33,802 nucleotides of DNA from JBCCQH01 sp039024435 (GTDB taxonomy: Bacteria > Bacteroidota > Bacteroidia > J057 > JADKCL01), in assembly GCA_039024435.1 (NCBI GenBank), contig JBCCQH010000089.1, positions 1 through 33,802 on the forward strand, read 5' to 3'. The notes under the pieces were generated by a model. It saw only the letters and a program-made list of their open reading frames with translations. It searched no databases and was not told the origin of the DNA. This document shows positions 1 to 8,276 of this stretch, one piece after another. A program made the translations under genes and the position numbers. Each line of letters starts with the position of its first letter. Position 1 is the stretch's first letter.

Positions 1-6
1 ACAGTT

Positions 7-44
7 CGAGGGGAACCGGATGTGGACCACCCAGATTCCCCTCG
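7..44. other. Inverted repeat / hairpin downstream of the small basic protein gene
   Basis: Nine-base arms CGAGGGGAA (7-15) and TTCCCCTCG (36-44) are perfectly complementary around a 20-base loop, which itself contains GTGG-A-CCAC. It lies just past the stop of the minus-strand gene ending at 67, so it could stop that transcript. No T tract follows on either strand, so an intrinsic terminator is only a weak reading. Confidence 0.35.
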
Positions 45-66
45 TTTGCGCAGTGAAGTTGGTTGA

Positions 67-333
67 TCACGCGGACCAGGCCGAGCTATTGGGCTCAATC
101 CAACCAAAATGGTCGGTCTGCTGGTCGGCTTGATCCGACTCCGGGTTTTCAATTTGGCGCTGAATCTTGCCCAGCTTGTCTTGAATACGCTTGAGGCGTC
201 CCCGGATCTTTTTGATCCCGGATTCCATTTCGGCGATGGCCTCATCGATTTCCTGGTTCAGCCGTTCTTGTTCAGCTTCAGAAGGGATTTCCTTTCTGCG
301 ACGGTGCTTTGATTGGCGATTTTTCTTTTTCAT
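67..333 (-). CDS. Small basic coiled-coil protein, function unknown
   Basis: An 88-residue protein starting at ATG 333. The first 14 residues are almost all Lys, Arg, Gln or Ser (KKKNRQSKHRRRK), giving a strongly basic head. Residues about 18-65 have a heptad-like pattern of Ile, Leu and Met among Glu, Lys and Arg, as expected of a single amphipathic helix or coiled coil. The last 20 residues are polar and end in Trp-Ser-Ala. There is no signal peptide and no membrane segment. A basic head plus a helix could bind nucleic acid or ribosomes, but this is a guess from composition. I do not recognise the family. It stands alone, with a long gene-free stretch upstream. The coding call rests on the regular helical pattern, so confidence is moderate. 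Confidence 0.55.
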   Translation of the reverse strand: MKKKNRQSKHRRRKEIPSEAEQERLNQEIDEAIAEMESGIKKIRGRLKRIQDKLGKIQRQIENPESDQADQQTDHFGWIEPNSSAWSA

Positions 334-407
334 TACAACCCTGCATTTCTCGGTTTATGATATTGGAAAATTCATCTCTGCATTTCTATCCGCGTAGCTT
401 CTCGGTA

Positions 408-448
408 AAAAATAATGCCGGAACCCCGAAGGCTCGAGGTTCCCGGCA
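408..448 (-). terminator. Rho-independent terminator, minus strand
   Basis: On the minus strand TGCCGGGAACC (448-438) pairs with GGTTCCGGCA (425-416), with one bulged G and a loop of about 12 bases. It is followed at once by TTATTTTTT. A GC-rich stem plus a T tract is the standard intrinsic terminator layout. No convincing minus-strand gene ends just upstream of it, so it may end an untranslated RNA or a very short gene. Confidence 0.65.
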
Positions 449-832
449 CCAATCAACAGAGAAACGCGTCCCGAGGATTCGGGACATTGGATAAAAAGGA
501 GATAATTAAAACAGTTATTCCTTGATTTTTGCCGCTTCAAAGAGCGCCGAACCACGCTTGTATGCCTCCTCATTTTCCACTCCTCGTTTCGGTTATCCGG
601 GCAAACCGGACGGGGTTCTTGATCCAAATGCGCTCGCGAAAATTTTCGCTGACAATTCACTTACCCAGTGAATTTGCCGTTTTTCAACAATTCGAATCTA
701 GCTCAAGTCTTTCGGTTTCTATAATTATTTTTAGAACAATTTTATGTCCTAAAACCACTTCTTCCCCGCTTTTATTCGAATTAAATCCTTGACTATCAGT
801 AATTTCATAAAAATTTAATTTTAAGTGGATAT

Positions 833-877
833 GCCATTTTCCAAGGAACCTCAAAACGGCTGAAAAATGGCGTTTTT
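833..877 (+). terminator. Possible intrinsic terminator, plus strand
   Basis: GCCATTTT (833-840) pairs perfectly with AAAATGGC (864-871) around a 23-base loop, and GTTTTT follows. The stem is AT-rich in its upper half and the loop is long, so it is weaker than the one at 408-448. No plus-strand gene precedes it inside the window. It lies about 120 bases before the MBL-fold gene, so a regulatory leader hairpin is an alternative. Confidence 0.35.
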
Positions 878-999
878 GGCGAATTGAGCCGGGTGCAAAA
901 TGAAAAATACAATTACAATTTCCTGATATTCAATGACAAAGGCGGAGTGCGCTTGTTTTCCAAAATTCCGTTCGACATTTTTATTGGAAAATTGTGCCG

Positions 1000-1692
1000 A
1001 TGGAAATCCGATTCTTGGGTACCGGGGGTGCCTTTCACGTGGAACAAGGCAACTCTGCGGTACTGTTAACGGTGAACGACTTCACCTTTCTTGTGGACTG
1101 CGGACACTCGGTTTTCCCCCGCTTGGTGAAGTCGGGATGGGTCGAAAAAATCGACGCCGTACTGATTTCCCACCTGCACGACGATCATGTAGGCAGTCTT
1201 TCTTCATTGGTGCTGTATTGGCAGCATGTCCTGCAACGGGAGCGAATCAAGCTGATTTATCCCACCGATTCTTTCCGACAACTTTTAACCTCGTTTCTGG
1301 CGTTTTCCTTGGGAAATCCTGATGAGCGCATCGCATTTACCCCCATTGGCGACTACCCACAAGTGACGGCCATCGACACTTTCGGGCAGCACGTGAAGAA
1401 CATGGCGACTTGGGGATTTTGCTTTCGGGAAGGCGACGCGGCGTTGGCGTATTCCGGCGATCTGGGCAACCCAGCGGCATTTTTCACGGCGCTGGATGCG
1501 ATGAATCTGCCCGGACGTCCCCGGGTATTTCATGAACTGTCCTTTCAGGAGTCTTACGCCCACACTTGGTACCGGGAACTGTTGCCCTACCGCGAGCGGT
1601 ACGACATCTTGGGCTACCACCACGACCACCGACAAAATCCTCCGGAAAATCCCATTCCGCTGGTGGCCCACCATCCGGAGTTCCTGCTGTAA
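1000..1692 (+). CDS. MBL-fold metallo-hydrolase (RNase Z-like group)
   Basis: A 230-residue cytoplasmic metallo-beta-lactamase-fold enzyme. The N-terminus MEIRFLGTGGAF is the first strand and turn typical of the RNase Z / phosphodiesterase branch. The metal-binding motif H-x-H-x-D-H is at residues 58-63 (HLHDDH). A later metal-ligand Asp lies in the SGD segment, and further His residues occur in a C-terminal YHHDH segment. The protein is shorter than full RNase Z (about 300 residues) and I see no exosite arm, so tRNA 3' processing should not be assumed. I chose ATG 1000, although GTG 994 in the same frame is possible. The gene converges on the kinase gene with only 14 bases between the stops. 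Substrate unknown; fold assignment secure. Confidence 0.85.
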   Translation: MEIRFLGTGGAFHVEQGNSAVLLTVNDFTFLVDCGHSVFPRLVKSGWVEKIDAVLISHLHDDHVGSLSSLVLYWQHVLQRERIKLIYPTDSFRQLLTSFLAFSLGNPDERIAFTPIGDYPQVTAIDTFGQHVKNMATWGFCFREGDAALAYSGDLGNPAAFFTALDAMNLPGRPRVFHELSFQESYAHTWYRELLPYRERYDILGYHHDHRQNPPENPIPLVAHHPEFLL

Positions 1693-1706
1693 TCGGTTAC
1701 CTACAT

Positions 1707-4700
1707 CTACGGTATATTGGGAATCCTCAGTTCAAAGGTGGTTCCCCGCCCCTCTTTCGAGTCCAGGGTGATATCACCGTGGAGCTTATCGATGGCATTC
1801 CGCACGATGTACATCCCGATCCCCGAGCCGTAAGATTGGATCGAAGCCCGGAAAAACAAGTCGAATACTTTGGCATGGTACTTTTCGGGAATACCGATCC
1901 CGTTGTCGGCGATGCGAATTACGGCGTGCTGATCATCGCTGCAAACCGATATTTCCACCTGCCGCCGGTCCTTTCTCAGGTCTTGGTACTTGACCGCATT
2001 TGAGACGAGATTATTGAGAATGATACCGAGGCGCACCGGGTCCGACTGGAAGGGTGCCTGGCTGTCGATAGAAACCAACTTCTCCACCTGATCGGCATTT
2101 TCCATAAACTGCAAATTTTCGAGGGTCTCTCGGATGATGCCCTCCCAATCGATCACACTGGCCTGTAGTTCCTGGCGGGCGTTGCGGGAAAAATCGGCAA
2201 GGTCACGGATAAAGGTATCTAATTTTACTACGCTCTTGTTCATCATCGTGAGGTAGCGCAGGACCGATTCCTCGGTGGTTTCTACCCCGACCAGGTCGAT
2301 CAGCCCCATCAGGGAGTTCAACGGTGCCTTTAGGTCGTGGGAAGCCCGGTAGACAAAGCTGTCAAGCTCAAAATTTCGCTTGATCAGCTCTTTTTCCGTG
2401 CGCTTGCGCTCGGTGACGTCCCGAATGATGACCAAAGCTTCCCGCGGGCCGCTCCGCACCAAGCGTGTCTCAAAGTCCCGTAGATCGCCTTCGATCTCCA
2501 TTTCGAGTTCGTACTGCTGCGTCTCACCGTTGCCAAGAGCCGTTTTCATACTCGCAAGGGCTTTCTGAACCATCGAATCCGGCAATACCTGGGCGAGGTG
2601 ATGGTCCAGCACGGTCCCATTGCCCATGAGCAAGGTCTGCTGGTCGCTGGTCTTGTAGTCCAGAATAATACCGTCGCCCGAAATCCGCAGCATCAGGTCC
2701 GGAATCGCGTCCAGGATGGCTTTGTTCTTGCGCTCAGAATCGCGTAGCGCCCGCTCGGCCCGTACCCGCTCTGTAATGTCCCGGACAAATGCCTGAACAA
2801 AAGTATTGTCCCCAATTCGGACTTGGTTCAGGCTGACTTCCGCATCGAAGGGCCGTCCATTTGCCCGCCGATGCTTCCAGGTAAAGGACACACTCTCGCC
2901 TTTAAATACCTCATCGAGGTGCTCCCACAAGCTGCCGTCCGAGGCCGATCCATCCGGCTGAATAGGGGGAGACAGCTCGTAAAATGCTTTGCCCTTGAGT
3001 TGCTCCGCCCTGAGTCCGTACATGTCCAGGGCCTTCTCGTTGCAATCGGAAATGCGGTCACCGTTCATGACCAGGATGGCGTCATTGGCCTGGGAGAACA
3101 GTGTGCGGAATTTGGCCTCACTTTCGAGCACTGCTTCTTCGGCGCGCTTGATCTCGGTGATGTCGTGCAAAAACCAGAGCCGGCCCCGCAACTCGCCCCC
3201 GACACGCATCGGGCGGACGTAGACCTCAGCAACCCGGCCATCGCGCAAACGGAAAATGTGCCGGAGATTGAGATCTGGATTCTGCTCCATGTTGTCCATC
3301 GCTTCCATGAAAGCTTGCCGGGCGACAATATTTTCGAGCATGATTTCGTAGCCGGGATTCGGCTGACCGCTGTCGAGGATCTCCCGCGGGATATTGCTCA
3401 AGCCGAGAAAAGCATCGTTGTACTCCAACACATTCCCCTCGGTATCGACAACGAGGATGCCGTCGCGGGTGGAATCAAAGGTGGCCCGCATCTTTGAAAA
3501 GGTCTGCTCTAGCTTTTCTTCCGCCCGCTTGCGTTCCCAGGCCTCCAGCGAAAGCGTCACCATATCCGCCATGGATCCGGCAAAGTTTTGCGTCTCTTGT
3601 GACCATTCCTGCCGATCAACCGCCGCGATGCGCACCACCCCAGCAACCATCTGGCTGTGGCGCAGCGGAGCGTCCAGGACCGAGACGAAACCATTGGGCA
3701 GAAGGAAATTCTCCGAAAATTCCCGGGTCCGCGAATCTTGAGTGGCATCGACTCCCGAAATGACCCGTTCCTCCTGGAGGGCTTGCAGATAAGCGGGCAG
3801 AGCCGCCGTCTGCAACTGCTTGCCTTTGCCGAAAAGGTCCAATTCAGCGTTGAATTGCATCTGGCATTCGAGATGAGTGCGCTCCTCATTGAACAGCCAA
3901 ATGCTGGCGTGATGCACCTGCAAAGTTTCGCAAATGCCTTGAGTGATCTCCCGGTACGCCGCGTCGAGCGCCCCCGTATTGATCGCCGGGCTGGCCGCCA
4001 GATCGATTAATTTTTCGTTTTGAATCCTGAGGCGTTCCTGTGACTCCAGGATACGCTGCTCGGCCAGCTTGCGCTCGGTGATGTCGGTGATCGAACCCCG
4101 AACGAGAACCTGACTGGAAGAGGGGAAGCGGTTCAAGCGGATTTCGCAGGGAACGTGCTTGCCGCTCGCGTGGCGGTGGGTCCATTCGATGACCAATTGC
4201 TCCCCTTGTACCGCCCGGTCCATGAGTTCCCGCATCCGCTCCCGGGAAAGCGCTCCGTCCGGCTGGAAAGCGGGACTCAACTCCCAAGGCCGGGTCGACA
4301 TGAGGACGGTTCGGCTCTTGCCGAAAAGCACTTCCGCATTTTTGTTGACCTCCAGGAAAGTCTCGTTCTCGACATCCTGAACAAAAATTGCTTCCGTGGC
4401 GTGCTCCACCAATGCGCGGAACCGCTCTTCGCTTTCTTTCAGCACCAATTCACTCTGTTTGCGCTCGGTGATATCGCGCGCCTGCAGAATAATCGCCTGT
4501 TCCCCCTGAAACTGGATGACATTGACCCGGACTTCGACTGGAGTAGCGAGTCCGGAACGGCTGATGCTCATGGCCTCAATGTAAGAGGTCTCTCCGGTAA
4601 ATAGGCGCTCAAAGCTGGAAATCACCCGTTCGCGGTCCTCTTCCGGAGCCAGATCCGTCACGTGTTTCCCGATGATTTCTTCCCGGCTCATTTCGTGCAA

Positions 4701-7700
4701 TTTACAACCCGCTTCGTTGACATCGAGCACGTAGCCACCGCGGGATTCCACAAAGATGGCGTCCGGGGACAGGGCAAAAAGGGTGCGAAACCGCTCTTCG
4801 CTTTCGGTCATAGAACGCTGGGCACGCAAGACATCGGTGATGTCGCGGGAACTGATCAAGATGCCGCGCACCAAGGGATCCTCGACCAGATTGACCAGGG
4901 AGGTTTGGAGTTCGAGCCATTCACCGGAAGCGTGCCGGAAACGCGCCTGGAAACGGCCCGATTCATTGGGGGTGGCGACCACTCCGCCCCAGATACGGTC
5001 AATCGTCGCCTGGTTATCCGGATGGAATTGCGCAAAGATATGCTTGCCGATCATGGCCTCGTGCGGATGACCGGTAATTCGCTCCATGGACGGACTGCAA
5101 TAGCTCACGGTACCGTCTACATCGGCGATCTGCACAATTTCCGAACTGTTTTGAACGTAAGCCCGGAAGCGCGCGTCGATGCGGGCGGCTTCCCGGGCTT
5201 CTTCCATCACCTTTTGGTGGGTGATGTCGCGAACCGCGAGGATATTGGCCGGTGCTGCGCGCCAGGTATCGCGGCGGCTGACCGCCTCCAGGAAAATGGC
5301 TTCCCCATCGGCGCGTCTTCCGGTAAACTCGACCGACTTCCCGGCATCGGTGCTGATGCGGACCAACCATGCTTCCGGGGCTTCTTCGTAGACCAAGGAC
5401 TGCAATTGCCGCTGCATCATTTCTTCGACTGAATGTCCAAAAATGCTGGCAAAGGCAGAGTTGACCTCCAGGATGACACCGTTGCGGTGGATGACAATTC
5501 CTTCAAACGCGGTTTCTGTAATGGCGCGGAACCGGGCTTCACTTTCACGCTGGGCGGCCTCAGCGAGCAAGCGCTGGATCACCCCGATCAATTGCGATCC
5601 GGCCGCTTTGAAAAGTCGAAAATCCCCTTCATTTGGCGGAGCCGCCGCTTTGCGCATCAGGATGATGACCCCAAGTGATTGCCCATTTTCCTGTAGAGAA
5701 ATAAACACCGCCGAGCGAAAACCATTCGCCAGGGCAAGATCGCGGCGCCCAAAATCGCCGAGCTCCGCCAGATCTGAGTGCCAGGTGATCTGGGCGCCGG
5801 AAGCAGACTTGACCGGAGAGAAATCCGGATCCTTGCCCCGGACCATCTCCCGGCTCTGCTCGTGGAAAGCTTCCAAGCCGCCTTCGGTGACAAAGTAGCT
5901 GTCACAGTACCGCAACTGTAAATTGAGGTCCGCCCACCAGATTTCACCGTAGTCCCATTCGCCCTGTTGCGCAATTCTGATCATACCGAGGTTGAGGGCG
6001 TCCTGAGCGGAATGAGAATTCTGCAATTCGGTACTCAAGGTGAGCAAAAGTTCGGTTTCTTCCTGGGCGCGCTTCTTCTCCGTGATGTCTTCGTAAACCG
6101 CAATGATGAAATCGACCTCCTCGTTTACCCGGGAAGCCGAGACGCTCACCAGAATGTGCAAAGTGCTCCCGTTCTTGTGGAGATAGCGTTTTTCGGTCGA
6201 GTAGCTGTCGATTTCGCCCCGGTAGATGCGCACCAGGTCATCGTAGCCGACTTCCTTGTCGCTGGGATGGGCAATTTCCTGGGGCTTCTTGTGGAAGAAT
6301 TCCTCGGCGCGGTATCCGAATATCTCGGTCATGCGCTGATTCACTTGCGTAAATCCATCTTCGGAAGAGATGCGGGCGATCCCCACCGCAGCCCGATCAT
6401 AAATCGCACGGAATCGTTCTTCGCTGAGCTTCAGTTGTTCATCTGCCTGCAGCTTGTTTACAAATTGAGCTACCTGATTGGCGATGAAAGATACCAAGCT
6501 CAAGTCGTCATTGGTAAAGGCATCGGGTCGGTGATAGTCCTGAATGGTGATCAATCCGACCGCTTCCCCGTTGTGAACCATGGGGATCCCCAGCCAGGAT
6601 TCCGGAATCGCCTGCCCCGCGACCTGGATGGCCCCCGTTGCGTCGATCTTCAAGATTTCTGCTTTCGAGAGGAGGAGGGGTTGCTTGCGGCGAATGGTGT
6701 ACTCGGTCAGGCCCTTGCCCGCCTTCCGTTTCCGCCCGATCCGGTCTTGGGCGACCTGATTTGTGAGGTCGGTGTAGTAGGGAAATGAGACTTCATCGTT
6801 GTCCTCGTCGTACACCGCGATGTAAAAGTTGGGCGTGTCGATGACGGTGAGGATCTGCTGGTGAATGTCGCGGTAAAATTCGAAAGGTGACTGGGCGATG
6901 GAAGAAGCTTCAGCAATGCTGAAAATCGCACTTTGGACCTGGCGATTGCGGCGCTCCTGATTTGCGAGGGTGGCCACTGCGATCATGAGGCGGTCACTGG
7001 TGACTGACTCTCGCCAGGAGACCCACTGAGAGATGCCCTCGCTGTCCTGAATCTCTTGCTCAAACGCGACGTTGCGCGGTTCACGGGCTCCACTAATGCA
7101 GTCGATAATGTAATTCCTGTGTTCCGCAACGTCGATGCCAGAACGGGCGCGCATTTCCCACCAACCCTCACCGAGCATGGCGTCCGGATCGTAACCGAGG
7201 ATTTGCCGGAGGTGTGGACTGATGTACAGGATCTCAGCTTTTTCATTGGCGACGAAAACCAACTGCTCGACTTTCTGGAGGATATAATCGGAGAGGCGAA
7301 GTTTGTCTTCAACCATTTTCTTGTCCGATACGTCCGTCACCCGAATGAGTAAACGCTCCGTCCCCGCGACTTGTACCCGGGCCACTGCAATGTCGGCCCA
7401 GAATTGGACACCGTCGAGCGCAGTCATATCCTGTTCGATGCGGATCCCCTCGCCCACCGCGAAGGATTGCCCCCGTTGGTGGGCATTTAACCAGGCGGTG
7501 ATATGCTTGTGCAGCGGGCCGATTTTGCCTTCGGCCCGAAACATCCGCACCGCGCTGGCGTTGCAATCTACTGTACGAAACGACGTAGGATCGGCCAGGA
7601 AAATTGCATCGGGAGAGTCTTGATAAATGCTTCCCATGAGATCCTGGTGCCGGTTGAGTTCCCGCTGAATCGTAATTCGATACCCGACCAGGAGGATGGT

Positions 7701-8180
7701 AACGAGTAAAATCCCGGAAGTCATGGCCAGCGCCCACGGGTTCACAGAGAAGAAAATTACCGCCACCGTGACCACCAGTAAATTGAACAGCGCAAACACC
7801 ACCACCGCCCGCAGCGACGTAAAACTCACCCCCGCGTAGGTCAATACGACAAAATACATGACCAGATAGTCCCAAAGAAAGGCGTTGCGGTAGACCAGTT
7901 GAATCGACCAAACAACGATCAAATACATAGAAAAATGGGCAACGTGCCGGATGTTGTTTTGGATGATGGGCAGGACCAACGAAAGACCGGTCACCACCGC
8001 GAAGTAGGCAGAAAGCGCCAGCCGCTGCCCCCAAGGATCGTAGGCCCCTTCCGGCAGTACCACTCCGAACAAAGGGATAAAAACCACTGCCATCAGCCCC
8101 AACACCCGGTATAACCCAAGGTCACGGGACATACTATGGACCAACGTTTGATAGATCTTTTTGAGAAAAGAATCTTCCAT
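1707..8180 (-). CDS. Giant membrane multi-PAS/GAF sensor histidine kinase
   Basis: A 2157-residue hybrid of many sensor modules and one kinase core. Residues about 24-172 carry six or seven hydrophobic segments (membrane sensor). Then come, by my reading, PAS (182-292), PAS (293-405), GAF (415-575), PAS (587-703), GAF (708-875), four PAS (883-1370), GAF (1405-1548) and three PAS (1566-1923). Most PAS units end in the usual DIT-E-(R/K)-K linker. The HisKA domain has the phospho-accepting His1948 in ASHDLKAPLN. The ATPase domain shows the N box (about 2056-2061, NNLVSN), DNGIGIP (2092-2098), FDLFFR and GSGIGM. There is no receiver domain and no response regulator next to it, so its partner is elsewhere. 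AAGGAAATGG precedes the ATG as a ribosome site. It follows the glycosyltransferase gene after 96 bases. Module borders are estimates. Confidence 0.95.
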   Translation of the reverse strand: MEDSFLKKIYQTLVHSMSRDLGLYRVLGLMAVVFIPLFGVVLPEGAYDPWGQRLALSAYFAVVTGLSLVLPIIQNNIRHVAHFSMYLIVVWSIQLVYRNAFLWDYLVMYFVVLTYAGVSFTSLRAVVVFALFNLLVVTVAVIFFSVNPWALAMTSGILLVTILLVGYRITIQRELNRHQDLMGSIYQDSPDAIFLADPTSFRTVDCNASAVRMFRAEGKIGPLHKHITAWLNAHQRGQSFAVGEGIRIEQDMTALDGVQFWADIAVARVQVAGTERLLIRVTDVSDKKMVEDKLRLSDYILQKVEQLVFVANEKAEILYISPHLRQILGYDPDAMLGEGWWEMRARSGIDVAEHRNYIIDCISGAREPRNVAFEQEIQDSEGISQWVSWRESVTSDRLMIAVATLANQERRNRQVQSAIFSIAEASSIAQSPFEFYRDIHQQILTVIDTPNFYIAVYDEDNDEVSFPYYTDLTNQVAQDRIGRKRKAGKGLTEYTIRRKQPLLLSKAEILKIDATGAIQVAGQAIPESWLGIPMVHNGEAVGLITIQDYHRPDAFTNDDLSLVSFIANQVAQFVNKLQADEQLKLSEERFRAIYDRAAVGIARISSEDGFTQVNQRMTEIFGYRAEEFFHKKPQEIAHPSDKEVGYDDLVRIYRGEIDSYSTEKRYLHKNGSTLHILVSVSASRVNEEVDFIIAVYEDITEKKRAQEETELLLTLSTELQNSHSAQDALNLGMIRIAQQGEWDYGEIWWADLNLQLRYCDSYFVTEGGLEAFHEQSREMVRGKDPDFSPVKSASGAQITWHSDLAELGDFGRRDLALANGFRSAVFISLQENGQSLGVIILMRKAAAPPNEGDFRLFKAAGSQLIGVIQRLLAEAAQRESEARFRAITETAFEGIVIHRNGVILEVNSAFASIFGHSVEEMMQRQLQSLVYEEAPEAWLVRISTDAGKSVEFTGRRADGEAIFLEAVSRRDTWRAAPANILAVRDITHQKVMEEAREAARIDARFRAYVQNSSEIVQIADVDGTVSYCSPSMERITGHPHEAMIGKHIFAQFHPDNQATIDRIWGGVVATPNESGRFQARFRHASGEWLELQTSLVNLVEDPLVRGILISSRDITDVLRAQRSMTESEERFRTLFALSPDAIFVESRGGYVLDVNEAGCKLHEMSREEIIGKHVTDLAPEEDRERVISSFERLFTGETSYIEAMSISRSGLATPVEVRVNVIQFQGEQAIILQARDITERKQSELVLKESEERFRALVEHATEAIFVQDVENETFLEVNKNAEVLFGKSRTVLMSTRPWELSPAFQPDGALSRERMRELMDRAVQGEQLVIEWTHRHASGKHVPCEIRLNRFPSSSQVLVRGSITDITERKLAEQRILESQERLRIQNEKLIDLAASPAINTGALDAAYREITQGICETLQVHHASIWLFNEERTHLECQMQFNAELDLFGKGKQLQTAALPAYLQALQEERVISGVDATQDSRTREFSENFLLPNGFVSVLDAPLRHSQMVAGVVRIAAVDRQEWSQETQNFAGSMADMVTLSLEAWERKRAEEKLEQTFSKMRATFDSTRDGILVVDTEGNVLEYNDAFLGLSNIPREILDSGQPNPGYEIMLENIVARQAFMEAMDNMEQNPDLNLRHIFRLRDGRVAEVYVRPMRVGGELRGRLWFLHDITEIKRAEEAVLESEAKFRTLFSQANDAILVMNGDRISDCNEKALDMYGLRAEQLKGKAFYELSPPIQPDGSASDGSLWEHLDEVFKGESVSFTWKHRRANGRPFDAEVSLNQVRIGDNTFVQAFVRDITERVRAERALRDSERKNKAILDAIPDLMLRISGDGIILDYKTSDQQTLLMGNGTVLDHHLAQVLPDSMVQKALASMKTALGNGETQQYELEMEIEGDLRDFETRLVRSGPREALVIIRDVTERKRTEKELIKRNFELDSFVYRASHDLKAPLNSLMGLIDLVGVETTEESVLRYLTMMNKSVVKLDTFIRDLADFSRNARQELQASVIDWEGIIRETLENLQFMENADQVEKLVSIDSQAPFQSDPVRLGIILNNLVSNAVKYQDLRKDRRQVEISVCSDDQHAVIRIADNGIGIPEKYHAKVFDLFFRASIQSYGSGIGMYIVRNAIDKLHGDITLDSKEGRGTTFELRIPNIP

Positions 8181-8276
8181 CCATTTCCTTTTTCCAAACG
8201 AGACTTCCCCGGATGAGCTGACCGGGATGTGTTCACCTAACGATAATTCAAATACGGGCCAAATGCGATAGTTTCA

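Larger units (their letters stand above)
334..999. other. Gene-free stretch of about 665 bases with two terminator-like hairpins
   Basis: I see no convincing protein gene here. The segment from about 660 to 930 is strongly AT-rich compared with flanking coding DNA. It holds a minus-strand terminator at 408-448 and a plus-strand hairpin with a T tract at 833-877, which together suggest that something transcribed lies between. A minus-strand ATG at 573 has a good GAGGAG Shine-Dalgarno six bases before it, but its frame runs straight through the terminator hairpin, so it is not called as a gene. A 21-codon frame with a GTG at 580 ends at 515 just before the terminator and is also uncertain. Confidence 0.5.

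Noticed and set aside
355..573. Open frame on the minus strand with a good GAGGAG ribosome site before ATG 573
   Set aside because: The frame crosses the terminator hairpin at 408-448 and shows no protein-like composition. It is kept only as a possible micro-gene in the findings.
994..999. GTG 994 as the start of the MBL-fold gene
   Set aside because: ATG 1000 is two codons later and begins the conserved MEIRFLGTGG strand; the GTG is possible but not needed.
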